13,534 nt of DNA, from positions 1-13,534 of the forward strand of contig CAKVGS010000045.1 of the NCBI GenBank assembly GCA_934747335.1, in the 5' to 3' direction. The stretch comes from an uncultured Candidatus Melainabacteria bacterium. GTDB taxonomy: Bacteria; Cyanobacteriota; Vampirovibrionia; Gastranaerophilales; Gastranaerophilaceae. Under the pieces are notes generated by a model. It was not told where the DNA came from. It saw only the letters and a program-made list of their open reading frames with translations, and made no database searches. Position numbers and translations under genes: made by a program. Of the stretch, positions 5,308 to 12,337 are shown in pieces; position 1 is the first letter of the stretch; the number at the start of each line of letters is the position of its first letter.

Positions 5308-7362
5308 ATGTTTTAACGAATCAAGGAATTCTTTTCTGTACAAAAATCCCAAGTGCGCGCCGCAATTTAGGCAAACTAAATGTTTTCCGGTAAGGGTTTT
5401 GAGCCTTGCGAGTTGTTCTTTGTTAATAAAATAATCATCAAGTGACTGGTAAATTTTGTAATTATCTGCATGGGTAAGGTAATCAGCGAGCGAATATAAG
5501 CCTGTTTCATATCTTAAATCATCAAGCGTCAGCATACCGTTTTTGAGCAGATATTTTTCTGCATAATCGCGATAACTCATATTGTTAACGGTTTGATAAA
5601 AATCTGTTTTTGTATTTTTTGCAATATTTTCAATCGTGAAAATCAAATCTGAGAGTTTTTGACGCAAAATAAATGTTGTAATCAACTTACTCTCTTCGTC
5701 AGTAAAAGGTAGAGTATCAAGTTTGAAATCAGAGTTTTCTTTCAATTGTGTCAATTGTAGAATTTTTGCAGCAGTAATTGCCGTTTTGTGTTTTACTTCG
5801 GGAGAATTTTTATCGAATTCTTCGCTGTTTTTGTCGAGTTGTTCAAGCGCATAAACAAGTTCAATCGGCGGACTTATTGCAATAAATTTATTTATGCCGA
5901 GAGTGTTATTTTTACTTTCTTTTTCTGCAACAAACAGAGTTGCCATTGCGCCAAAAGAAGTTCCTACTACGACTTTTTCTCGAAAATCACAACCGTATTT
6001 TGCACAAATAGAGTCCATAATTTTTGATGTCACGAGTTTTATGTAATCAGCGTCTTGTGAAGGAATCCCGGGGCAATAGCCTTCCGGCATGCTTTTTACA
6101 AATTCCCAATGGAAATGACTTCCTTGAATAATTACTGAATATCCGGCGTCATAAAACATTTTTGCAAAAATTACCGAATGGTGCGCGTTTGAACCTTCGC
6201 CAATTGATGGGTACATAATAACGAGTGGCGCTGTTTTATCTTTTTGTAAAATATAGCGGTATTTATAAGGTTCTCTTGTGTCGTCAACGCTAATTGAAGC
6301 TGTTTTAATCCTTTTTGCAAAACTTCTGTTCCAAATAGAAAGCTCGTTCCACATTGATTTGTTTACTGAATTGTCATCAAATAAAGCCGTACGCATAGAA
6401 TCTATAACAGGAGTTTGCGGATTATAATCATCTAAAACAATATCGGGAACTAATTTAGGCTTTTTTATGATATCTAAATCAGCGGCCATGCCAGTCGGTA
6501 TCCCTTCTTCCTCCTCTGATTTTTCATCATTACCGATTTGTGCAATCATTTCTTCTGCTAAAGCGGATTGTCCTTCTTGCACCAATTCAGCTTCAGTTTC
6601 CAACAAATCTTTCCTGTCAAGATTTGAGTTTCTTATATAATTTTCTAATCCGTAAAGTTTTTTCTGAATGTCGTAAGGGTCTGCGTAAGTCGATTCAATC
6701 ATCTTGGCAAGCGGTTGCATGTAAGAAGTTCTGTTTACCATAAGACCGAATTTTATAATAGAAGTAAGAGGTGTTGCTAAATAAACTGACGGATCGAGCG
6801 CAGCTTCCAACACTCTTCCGCACAAAGAACGCGGAGTGCAGGCGTTTAAAACCGGCATTACCATATAATGACCCGACTTCATTTTGCATTTGCAAAGAGC
6901 TTGCTCCATGTTTTCGTTCGTAGGTTTGATTTTGAAAATCTTATCTGCCGGGTCAAATAGTCCGCCTAAGCCAATTGTAGAATTGGTTAGAAAACGCACG
7001 GTTTCTTTTTTTAATGCATCACCATCTCTTTGAAGCAAACAGCTTGCCAAGCGTTTCGGGTATTCGATATTGTTATAAGCACTTCTAATTCTGTCCATAC
7101 CATATTTAGGCATAACTGATGACCATAAAATATGAACAGGACGCGCAATATATTTATTTAATTTTGTATTCAAATTAAACATTTTACGGTTAAATTTTTC
7201 GTACTTGTCTTCGCCGACATACATTGTAGCGTAGTCGGGGTATTTGTAATTTTCTGTTTGAATTGCTTGGATATCAGTTTTTGTTGTTGCTAAAACAGAT
7301 AAATTATTAAAAATTAAAAGAAATAATAAAGCTAACGATACAATTTTATTTTTAGAAAACAT
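5293..7362 (-). CDS. MlaA/VacJ domain fused to an alpha/beta hydrolase
   Basis: The protein has 689 residues and a strong ribosome-binding site (GAGGAGAG, minus strand of 7366-7373). Residues 1-25 are a signal peptide ending VLA before TT. There is no lipobox Cys, unlike classical MlaA lipoproteins. Residues about 55-235 are an MlaA domain: EKFNRKMFNLN, YIARPVHILW, TVRFLTNSTIGLGGLFDPAD. MlaA normally removes phospholipids from the outer leaflet of the outer membrane. An acidic linker (about 256-300) leads to an alpha/beta hydrolase: APLVIMYPSIGEGSNAHHS (378-396), the nucleophile elbow GTSFG with Ser469, a likely acid Asp643 (SLDDYFIN) and His670 in CGAHLGF. The triad looks intact, so esterase or lipase activity is plausible. 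I assign no gene symbol because of the fusion. It stands alone on its strand. Confidence 0.85.
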   Translation of the reverse strand: MFSKNKIVSLALLFLLIFNNLSVLATTKTDIQAIQTENYKYPDYATMYVGEDKYEKFNRKMFNLNTKLNKYIARPVHILWSSVMPKYGMDRIRSAYNNIEYPKRLASCLLQRDGDALKKETVRFLTNSTIGLGGLFDPADKIFKIKPTNENMEQALCKCKMKSGHYMVMPVLNACTPRSLCGRVLEAALDPSVYLATPLTSIIKFGLMVNRTSYMQPLAKMIESTYADPYDIQKKLYGLENYIRNSNLDRKDLLETEAELVQEGQSALAEEMIAQIGNDEKSEEEEGIPTGMAADLDIIKKPKLVPDIVLDDYNPQTPVIDSMRTALFDDNSVNKSMWNELSIWNRSFAKRIKTASISVDDTREPYKYRYILQKDKTAPLVIMYPSIGEGSNAHHSVIFAKMFYDAGYSVIIQGSHFHWEFVKSMPEGYCPGIPSQDADYIKLVTSKIMDSICAKYGCDFREKVVVGTSFGAMATLFVAEKESKNNTLGINKFIAISPPIELVYALEQLDKNSEEFDKNSPEVKHKTAITAAKILQLTQLKENSDFKLDTLPFTDEESKLITTFILRQKLSDLIFTIENIAKNTKTDFYQTVNNMSYRDYAEKYLLKNGMLTLDDLRYETGLYSLADYLTHADNYKIYQSLDDYFINKEQLARLKTLTGKHLVCLNCGAHLGFLYRKEFLDSLKHDIDY

Positions 7363-7452
7363 AATCTCTCCTCACAAAAAATTGTATTTTCTTTGTACAA
7401 ATTTTGTATCACCTAACAAGCGAGTATCTGTTATTAAAATTTAACTACAAAT

Positions 7453-7485
7453 TATATTTTGATATCTATATTTTATGAGTATAAT
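7453..7485 (+). promoter_or_regulatory. Candidate feoB promoter with twin TATATTTT repeats
   Basis: A perfect -10 box TATAAT lies at 7480-7485. TTGATA at 7459-7464 is a near-consensus -35 box, but the spacer is only 15 bases. TATATTTT occurs twice (7453-7460 and 7467-7474) around GATATC, overlapping the -35 box and spacer, where an iron-responsive repressor could bind. No recognisable Fur box is present. The leader would be about 16 nt, with GAGG at 7499-7502 as ribosome-binding site. Confidence 0.5.
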
Positions 7486-7507
7486 AGATTTATAAAATGA
7501 GGTTAAA

Positions 7508-9838
7508 ATGACTACATTAGATAATTTGCCGGTTGGCAAAGAAGGATATATATTATCAATAGAATGCGAAGATAAGGCATTAAGAAATCACATTCTCAAT
7601 ATGGGTTTGACTCCGAATGTTGAAGTTAAACTGATTAAAACTGCTCCAATGGGCGACCCTTTGGAAATCAGAGTGCGCGGATATGAACTTACACTTAGAA
7701 AATCAGAAGCTTCTAAAATTATACTAAAAGATGTTCATGAAGCTCACAACACTCCGCGCGTAAACAAAGTTTTTGAAGATATTGACCATTCTATGATAGG
7801 TGAAGAACAAATTGATGGAACAAAGCGAATCAAAATTAAAGAAAATGTCCATTTTGCATTAGCCGGAAATCAAAATTGTGGTAAAACAACTTTATTCAAC
7901 AAACTAACCGGTTCGCACCAACATGTCGGTAATTTCCCCGGGGTTACGGTTGATAGAACGGACGGAGTTATAAAAAACTATACGAATGCAACTATTACTG
8001 ACCTTCCGGGTATTTATTCGCTTTCGCCTTATAGTAGTGAAGAAGTTGTTACAAGAGATTTTATCCTAAAACAAAAGCCTGACGGTATTATTAATATTGT
8101 TGATGCAACAAATATAGAACGAAACCTATTTTTGACAATGCAATTAATAGAACTTGATGTCCCAATGGTAATTGCATTAAATATGATGGATGAGATAGCT
8201 GAAAGCGGTGGCAGTATTGATGTAAATGGCTTAGAAATGGCTTTGGGCGTGCCTGTAATTCCAATATCAGCATCAAAAGGAGAAGGTGTTGGAGAACTTA
8301 TTGATCACGCAATTAATGTTGCACAGTATGGCGACCACCCCAAAAGAATTGATTTTTGTTCTGATGGACCTGTTCACAGATGTATTCACTCTATTGAGCA
8401 CTTGATAGAAGACCACGCGCATGCGGTTCAAATCCCAACCCGATTTGCAGCTACAAAGCTTACAGAAAAAGATACTATAACTTTAAAGGCATTGGATTTA
8501 GATGATAATGAAATTAATGCCTGTGAACATATTATAAAAGAGTTGGAAGAAGATTCAGGCTTAGATAGTGAAGCGGCTTTGGCGGATATGCGTTTTACTT
8601 TTATTGAGAATCTTTGTGCAAATTTTGTTTCAAAACCGGCAGAAACTATTGGACAAAAAATTTCAAATAAAACAGATAGAATTTTAACGGGAAAATATAC
8701 TGCAATTCCGGCATTTTTAGCAATAATGGGATTTATTTTTTACATTACATTTGGACCGTTGGGAACGCTTTTTACAAGTATAATGGATGCAATTATAGTT
8801 TTAATTACTCAAATTGTGGATAACGCTTTAACAACTTACGGATTAAACCCCGTTGTTCATTCATTAATAATAGACGGTATTTTTCAGGGTGTAGGAAGCA
8901 TACTTAGCTTTTTACCTGTAATCGTAACTTTATTTTTCTTTTTGTCAATATTGGAAGATAGCGGTTATATGGCAAGAGTTGCGTTTTTTATGGATAAATT
9001 GTTAAGAAAAATTGGTTTATCTGGAAGAAGTTTTGTTCCAATGCTAATTGGTTTCGGTTGTTCTGTTCCTGCTATTATGGCAACAAGAACTCTTCCTTCA
9101 GAACGCGATAGAAAAATGACAATATTTCTAACTCCATTTATGAGCTGTTCGGCAAAGTTGCCCGTTTATGCATTATTTACGGCAGCATTTTTTAAACAGC
9201 ATCAAGCATTTGTAATATTTGGGCTTTATTTAATCGGTATAATTGTTGGTATAATTTTGGCTTATATAATGAAATATCTATTCTTTAAAGGAGAAGCAGT
9301 ACCTTTTGTAATGGAATTACCAAGTTACAGAATGCCTAGTTTTGTGAATGTTTACAGACTTATTTATATGAAAGCAAAGGATTTCGTCACGAAAGCATTT
9401 ACAATAATATTTTGGGCAACAATTATTATATGGTTTTTACAATCTTTTGACGTTAAATTAAATTTAGTGTCACATCCTGCCGATAGCTTACTCGCTATTC
9501 TTGGAAATTTGTTAACTCCTGTATTCAAACCTTTAGGAATTGCTGATTGGCGAATTTCGACAGCATTTATTACAGGTTTTATGGCAAAAGAAAGTGTTGT
9601 AAGCACGCTTAGCATATTGGTTGGTGATATTAAAACCTCAGGATTGTTTACGCAACTTACGGCATTTGTATTTTTGGTATTTTGTCTCCTTTACACACCT
9701 TGTGTTGCAGCAATTGCCACAGTTAGAAGAGAACTCGGAAAACGATATGCAACACTTGTTGTATTACTACAATGTTCAATTGCTTGGCTCGTAGCATTTG
9801 GCGTTTATTATATAGGAAATGCAATTGCAGGACATTAA
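7508..9838 (+). CDS. feoB: Ferrous iron transporter, FeoA-FeoB fusion
   Basis: The protein has 776 residues. Residues 1-73 are a FeoA SH3-like domain (LPVGKEGYILSI, LRNHILNMGLTPNVEVKLI). After a linker comes the FeoB G domain with all its motifs: G1 GNQNCGKT at 120-127, G3 DLPG at 165-168, G4 NMMD at 225-228 and G5 SASKGEG at 254-260. A helical spacer follows, then the membrane domain from about 398, with Gate-type motifs GFGCSVPAIMATRT (515-528), SCSAKLP (546-552) and YTPCVA (729-734). FeoB moves Fe(II) across the inner membrane under GTP control. Here FeoA is part of the same chain rather than a separate gene. No FeoC follows. A divergent gene lies 145 bases upstream. Family assignment is firm; regulation by iron is expected but not shown. 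Confidence 0.96.
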   Translation: MTTLDNLPVGKEGYILSIECEDKALRNHILNMGLTPNVEVKLIKTAPMGDPLEIRVRGYELTLRKSEASKIILKDVHEAHNTPRVNKVFEDIDHSMIGEEQIDGTKRIKIKENVHFALAGNQNCGKTTLFNKLTGSHQHVGNFPGVTVDRTDGVIKNYTNATITDLPGIYSLSPYSSEEVVTRDFILKQKPDGIINIVDATNIERNLFLTMQLIELDVPMVIALNMMDEIAESGGSIDVNGLEMALGVPVIPISASKGEGVGELIDHAINVAQYGDHPKRIDFCSDGPVHRCIHSIEHLIEDHAHAVQIPTRFAATKLTEKDTITLKALDLDDNEINACEHIIKELEEDSGLDSEAALADMRFTFIENLCANFVSKPAETIGQKISNKTDRILTGKYTAIPAFLAIMGFIFYITFGPLGTLFTSIMDAIIVLITQIVDNALTTYGLNPVVHSLIIDGIFQGVGSILSFLPVIVTLFFFLSILEDSGYMARVAFFMDKLLRKIGLSGRSFVPMLIGFGCSVPAIMATRTLPSERDRKMTIFLTPFMSCSAKLPVYALFTAAFFKQHQAFVIFGLYLIGIIVGIILAYIMKYLFFKGEAVPFVMELPSYRMPSFVNVYRLIYMKAKDFVTKAFTIIFWATIIIWFLQSFDVKLNLVSHPADSLLAILGNLLTPVFKPLGIADWRISTAFITGFMAKESVVSTLSILVGDIKTSGLFTQLTAFVFLVFCLLYTPCVAAIATVRRELGKRYATLVVLLQCSIAWLVAFGVYYIGNAIAGH

Positions 9839-9922
9839 ACGTAAATATTTGTAAAGTAATTTCCGAAAAATGTCAATTTATAGCTTTCATCGGTTTTATA
9901 TCGGTTGAAAGGACATCCTTGT

Positions 9923-10303
9923 ATGAGCATAAAAACTGAAGTTATAAGACAACCAAACGCATCATTCGCAGATGTTAATGTTACTGCTCAGAATGGTAAA
10001 ACTCGTTATTTTAGACTTCCGAGTCAAAATGCAGACTCTTTTGCTGTCCAATTAAAAAAGCAGGATAAAAACAGGGCGATAATAACAAATCTTACATTTG
10101 GTTTTTCTATTTTTGCGGGCGTAATGTTGGCAAAAGCTTTTACTAAGAATGTTAAAGATAAAACAATGCAGTTTCTTATAGGTGCTGTTGGAGGGATTAT
10201 AGGCGCTTCCGCGTCATCTCTTGCGTGTGAAAAATACTTAGATAATAAACAAAATTCTATAATCAAAAAATTTGGTGCAAAAGAAACATATTTTGAAGCA
10301 TAA
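9923..10303 (+). CDS. Small two-helix membrane protein of unknown function
   Basis: The protein has 126 residues from ATG 9923, chosen because GAAAGGA (9907-9913) sits 9 bases before it; a TTG at 9905 in the same frame overlaps that site and is unlikely. The N-terminal 50 residues are polar (possibly a small beta domain, VNVTAQNGKTRYFRLP). Two hydrophobic segments follow: ITNLTFGFSIFAGVMLAKAF and MQFLIGAVGGIIGASASSLA, joined by a short Lys-rich turn, so a helical hairpin in the membrane is likely. The Gly/Ala/Ser-rich second helix favours close packing. It follows feoB by 84 bases and precedes a strong terminator. No family is recognised. A weak resemblance in pattern to the helix-plus-KK segments of the membrane protein at 3764-5275 may be only compositional. 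Confidence 0.7.
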   Translation: MSIKTEVIRQPNASFADVNVTAQNGKTRYFRLPSQNADSFAVQLKKQDKNRAIITNLTFGFSIFAGVMLAKAFTKNVKDKTMQFLIGAVGGIIGASASSLACEKYLDNKQNSIIKKFGAKETYFEA

Positions 10304-10322
10304 AGTTAAGTGCTAAAAAATT

Positions 10323-10347
10323 AAATGGTGCAAATTTTGCACCATTT
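10323..10347. terminator. Bidirectional rho-independent terminator
   Basis: The 11-bp perfect stem AAATGGTGCAA / TTGCACCATTT encloses a 3-base loop. On the plus strand it is followed by seven T (10350-10356). On the minus strand it is followed by AATTTTTT (complement of 10315-10322). It serves both the plus-strand gene ending at 10303 and the minus-strand kinase gene, whose stop codon lies in the T-run. Confidence 0.9.
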
Positions 10348-10354
10348 AGTTTTT

Positions 10355-11182
10355 TTAATAATATAATTCTTGAATAACACCAATAATTTTATTTAAGAAG
10401 TTTTTATATTTAATTCTTTCCGCCGAACCTGACAAAACGATGTCTGCATACTTTTTGCAAGGTCTGATATGAACTTCTGCTTTATCGTTAGCATTTTTAT
10501 AAATAAAATCTGCGGAATCACCTAAATCACGCTCTTTTGCTCTAATATAAAATCTTTCTTTTTTGATTTTTTCATCAATATCAACGTAGATTTTAAAATT
10601 AAACGCATCTTTAACTTTTTCTGTAAGTGTAAATAAACCTTCTGAAATAATAATTTTAGAAGGTTTAGCTAATGTATAATTATCATGTCTGATAGCAGTA
10701 CCGCTCATGTCGTACTTTGGAAGATAAGTTTCTTTTCCGGATAATAGTTCCATTATGTGTTTGCTCATCAATTCCAATTCCAAAGCTTGAGGAACGTCCA
10801 AATCATAATGTTTTGCAAACTCAGAAAAACTTCCTGCTGCCTTAACCATTTCAGAACGGTCATAATAATAATCATCTGTATTAACGCGAGTAATTGCATT
10901 ATCAATATTAAATTCTGTTGCAAAGGATTCTATTGTATCAATTAAATCCATAGTAATAGTTGATTTACCGCTTGCTGTTTCACCTGCAATGCCGATAGAA
11001 GCAGGCATTTTGATTCTTCCTGACAAGTATCCTGCAATCTTCTTTATTACAAAAGGATTATAGCTAACAAGTACAGAATCTTTTGCTTTAAGCTCATTCT
11101 CAAAAACATTTTGTAAATATCGCTCAATCTCTTCATGTATATTTGTTGGTTTTGTTATGTTTTGTGAAGTTGTTTGTATCAT
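10355..11182 (-). CDS. Uridine kinase-family P-loop enzyme
   Basis: The product is 275 residues, against about 210 for classic Udk; the difference is an N-terminal extension of about 58 residues. A Walker A motif GETASGKST lies at 67-75 (Lys73). NTDDYYYDR (101-109) holds the acidic substrate-binding pair of uridine kinases. YDLDVPQALELELM (126-139), LPKYDMSG (154-161), EGLF (181-184), ERFYIRAKERDLG (209-221) and IRPCKKYADIVL (239-250) follow the order of uridine kinase / phosphoribulokinase proteins. The likely reaction is ATP-dependent phosphorylation of uridine or cytidine in pyrimidine salvage. A different small-molecule substrate cannot be excluded because of the extension. The minus strand has an AAGAAGA ribosome-binding site. 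It is a single-gene unit ending at the shared terminator. Confidence 0.8.
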   Translation of the reverse strand: MIQTTSQNITKPTNIHEEIERYLQNVFENELKAKDSVLVSYNPFVIKKIAGYLSGRIKMPASIGIAGETASGKSTITMDLIDTIESFATEFNIDNAITRVNTDDYYYDRSEMVKAAGSFSEFAKHYDLDVPQALELELMSKHIMELLSGKETYLPKYDMSGTAIRHDNYTLAKPSKIIISEGLFTLTEKVKDAFNFKIYVDIDEKIKKERFYIRAKERDLGDSADFIYKNANDKAEVHIRPCKKYADIVLSGSAERIKYKNFLNKIIGVIQELYY

Positions 11183-11205
11183 AAATCTTCTTCTTTCTTT
11201 GTTCT

Positions 11206-11211
11206 ATTATA
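11206..11211 (-). promoter_or_regulatory. -10 element for the uridine kinase-family gene
   Basis: Read on the minus strand, TGTATAATAG contains a perfect TATAAT (11211 to 11206) directly preceded by TG. No good -35 box lies at the usual distance; only CTTTTC-like sequence is found. The transcript would start near 11199, leaving a 16-18 nt leader. Confidence 0.45.
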
Positions 11212-11285
11212 CACAATTTAAAACAAAAGAAAAGATTTTTTTGATAAAATTTTAACGAATTTTTACAATTTGATACAAACGAACG

Positions 11286-11323
11286 ACATTTGCGCCGCGA
11301 ACGTGCAGCGATAAGCTGCGATA
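11286..11323. other. GC-rich patch with small hairpin in AT-rich intergenic DNA
   Basis: About 38 bases here are roughly 60 percent G+C, in an otherwise very AT-rich 261-base gap (11183-11443). It includes GCGCCGCGAACG and a small hairpin GCAGC-GATAA-GCTGC (11305-11319). The words GATAAGCTGCGATA recall bacterial 23S rRNA 5' regions, but the match is short and may be chance. A purine-rich AAAAGGA follows at 11331-11337 without a start codon or open frame. It could be part of a small RNA or a remnant; the function is unknown. Confidence 0.35.
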
Positions 11324-11352
11324 GAGAAATAAAAGGACATTTAAATAAGTTT

Positions 11353-11395
11353 GTTTTATATTCAGATTTTTTTAATAAAAATCTGAATATAAAAC
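11353..11395. repeat. Perfect 19-bp inverted repeat
   Basis: The arms 11353-11371 and 11377-11395 are exact complements around the 5-base loop TTAAT. The stem is AT-rich and begins and ends with a G-C pair; its core is TTCAGATTTTT. No T-run follows on either strand and no convergent gene end is nearby, so it is not an ordinary terminator. It lies just before the promoter at 11406, where it could act as an insulator, attenuator or protein-binding palindrome. Confidence 0.7.
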
Positions 11396-11405
11396 GCGTA
11401 TGCTA

Positions 11406-11434
11406 TTGAGCCAAATTGTTTGTTGGAGTATAAT
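11406..11434 (+). promoter_or_regulatory. Promoter giving a near-leaderless DUF4186 mRNA
   Basis: TTGAGC (11406-11411) and a perfect TATAAT (11429-11434) are 17 bases apart. Transcription should begin near 11441, only about 3 nt before the ATG at 11444. This rules against the TTG at 11420 as the start codon, since it would lie upstream of the transcript. Confidence 0.62.
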
Positions 11435-11443
11435 ACTAGCGAA

Positions 11444-11788
11444 ATGTACGATAAATTATTTGAAGCTTTAGCTAAATCAACTTTTAGAAGCAAATTTAAG
11501 CTAAAAGATAAAGACAAAGAATATATCTCACAAAAAGGTATTGATACAATAAAATCTCATGCAAAAGATTTTATCGCAAAGCGAATTGCGCCGGCTGAGA
11601 TTCCAAATGACGGCAAGCAAACTCCTATGCGCGGACATCCTGTTTTTATCGCTCAACACGCAACTGCTACATGTTGTCGCGGTTGTATTGAAAAATGGCA
11701 TAAATTTAAAAAAGGTGTAGATTTGAATGAAAAGCAACAAGAATACTTAGTTGGAATTATTATGGAATGGATTAAACGTAATGGCTGA
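11444..11788 (+). CDS. DUF4186 family protein
   Basis: The product has 114 residues from ATG 11444, chosen from the promoter position and because the family begins close to this Met. The sequence follows DUF4186 throughout: KSTFRSKFKLKDKDKEYI (11-28), KGIDTIKSHAKDFI (31-44), and the signature IPNDGKQTPMRGHPVFIAQH (53-72). It continues with ATATCCRGCIEKWH (73-86). His65, His72, Cys77, Cys78, Cys81 and His86 cluster as if to bind a metal ion. The family has no established biochemical role that I know of. The protein is small, soluble and cytoplasmic. The stop codon overlaps the next start by 8 bases (ATGGCTGA), so the two are probably translated together. Confidence 0.88.
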   Translation: MYDKLFEALAKSTFRSKFKLKDKDKEYISQKGIDTIKSHAKDFIAKRIAPAEIPNDGKQTPMRGHPVFIAQHATATCCRGCIEKWHKFKKGVDLNEKQQEYLVGIIMEWIKRNG

Positions 11789-12260
11789 ATTTAAAACAAA
11801 TGTTATGCGAATGCTGGATAAAGCAAAAGTAAATTATAAATATTATACTTATGCAGAAACCGATGCAATAAGCGGTTTAGAAGTTGCAACTGTTCTTAAG
11901 CAAAATCCTTTACAGGTTTTTAAAACTCTCGTAACAGTTGGAAAATCGGGACAGCACTATGTGTTTTTAATCCCCGTAGAAAAAGAGTTGGATTTGAAGA
12001 AAGCTTCTCACGCGGTTGGAGAAAAGTCTGTTGAAATGCTTAAGTCAAAAGAACTTTTGCCGTTAACAGGATATATTCATGGAGGATGTTCTCCAATAGG
12101 AATGAAAAAGTTTTTCAAAACAACAATTGATTCTTCTGCCAAAAACTTTGACACAATAATTTTTTCGGCAGGGAAAATTGGCTACCAAGTTGAAATGAGT
12201 TTGGAAGAATTAAGCAAAGTTATAAGATTTGAACTTAGTGAGATTACTTTCCAAGATTAA
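11781..12260 (+). CDS. ybaK: YbaK/EbsC-type Cys-tRNA(Pro) deacylase
   Basis: The product has 159 residues from ATG 11781, which matches the family N-terminus. An in-frame ATG at 11751 would add 10 residues read from the end of the DUF4186 gene and is not favoured. Family motifs are NPLQVFKTLVT with Lys48 (equivalent to the catalytic Lys of E. coli YbaK), LDLKKASHAVGEKSVEM (70-86) and GYIHGGCSPIGMKK (97-110). The enzyme hydrolyses Cys mischarged onto tRNA(Pro) and so protects translation fidelity; related proteins can act on other mischarged tRNAs. The ribosome-binding site is poor, consistent with coupling to the overlapping upstream gene. A palindromic terminator follows about 20 bases after the stop. 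Confidence 0.92.
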   Translation: MAEFKTNVMRMLDKAKVNYKYYTYAETDAISGLEVATVLKQNPLQVFKTLVTVGKSGQHYVFLIPVEKELDLKKASHAVGEKSVEMLKSKELLPLTGYIHGGCSPIGMKKFFKTTIDSSAKNFDTIIFSAGKIGYQVEMSLEELSKVIRFELSEITFQD

Positions 12261-12280
12261 TTTTAAATTCTGTCAAAATA

Positions 12281-12317
12281 AAACAGCGAGAAAAATTTCC
12301 AACCTTTCTCGCTGTTT
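12281..12317. terminator. Hairpin terminator between convergent genes
   Basis: A perfect 13-bp stem (AAACAGCGAGAAA / TTTCTCGCTGTTT) encloses an 11-base loop (12294-12304). TATATTTAT follows on the plus strand and TTATTTTG on the minus strand, so it can end both the ybaK transcript and the minus-strand synthetase transcript. The T-runs are interrupted, so it is weaker than the terminator at 10323-10347. Confidence 0.78.
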
Positions 12318-12337
12318 ATATTTATGCCTTAATTAGA

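Noticed and set aside
5788..6027. Plus-strand open frame inside the MlaA-hydrolase gene
   Set aside because: It is antisense to the well-supported hydrolase domain, with Phe-rich random-like sequence and no ribosome-binding site of note.
9905..9922. TTG at 9905 as start of the small membrane protein
   Set aside because: Its codons overlap the GAAAGGA ribosome-binding site that serves ATG 9923.
11305..11323. Fragment of 23S rRNA in the intergenic GC-rich patch
   Set aside because: Only about 14 bases recall the rRNA 5' region and the flanks do not continue the match.
11420..11443. TTG at 11420 as start of the DUF4186 protein
   Set aside because: It lies upstream of the predicted transcription start and its codons include the TATAAT box. 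ATG 11444 fits the family N-terminus.
11751..11780. Upstream ATG for the ybaK-type gene
   Set aside because: It adds ten residues not typical of the family, inside the end of the DUF4186 gene. ATG 11781 aligns with YbaK and gives a common 8-base overlap.
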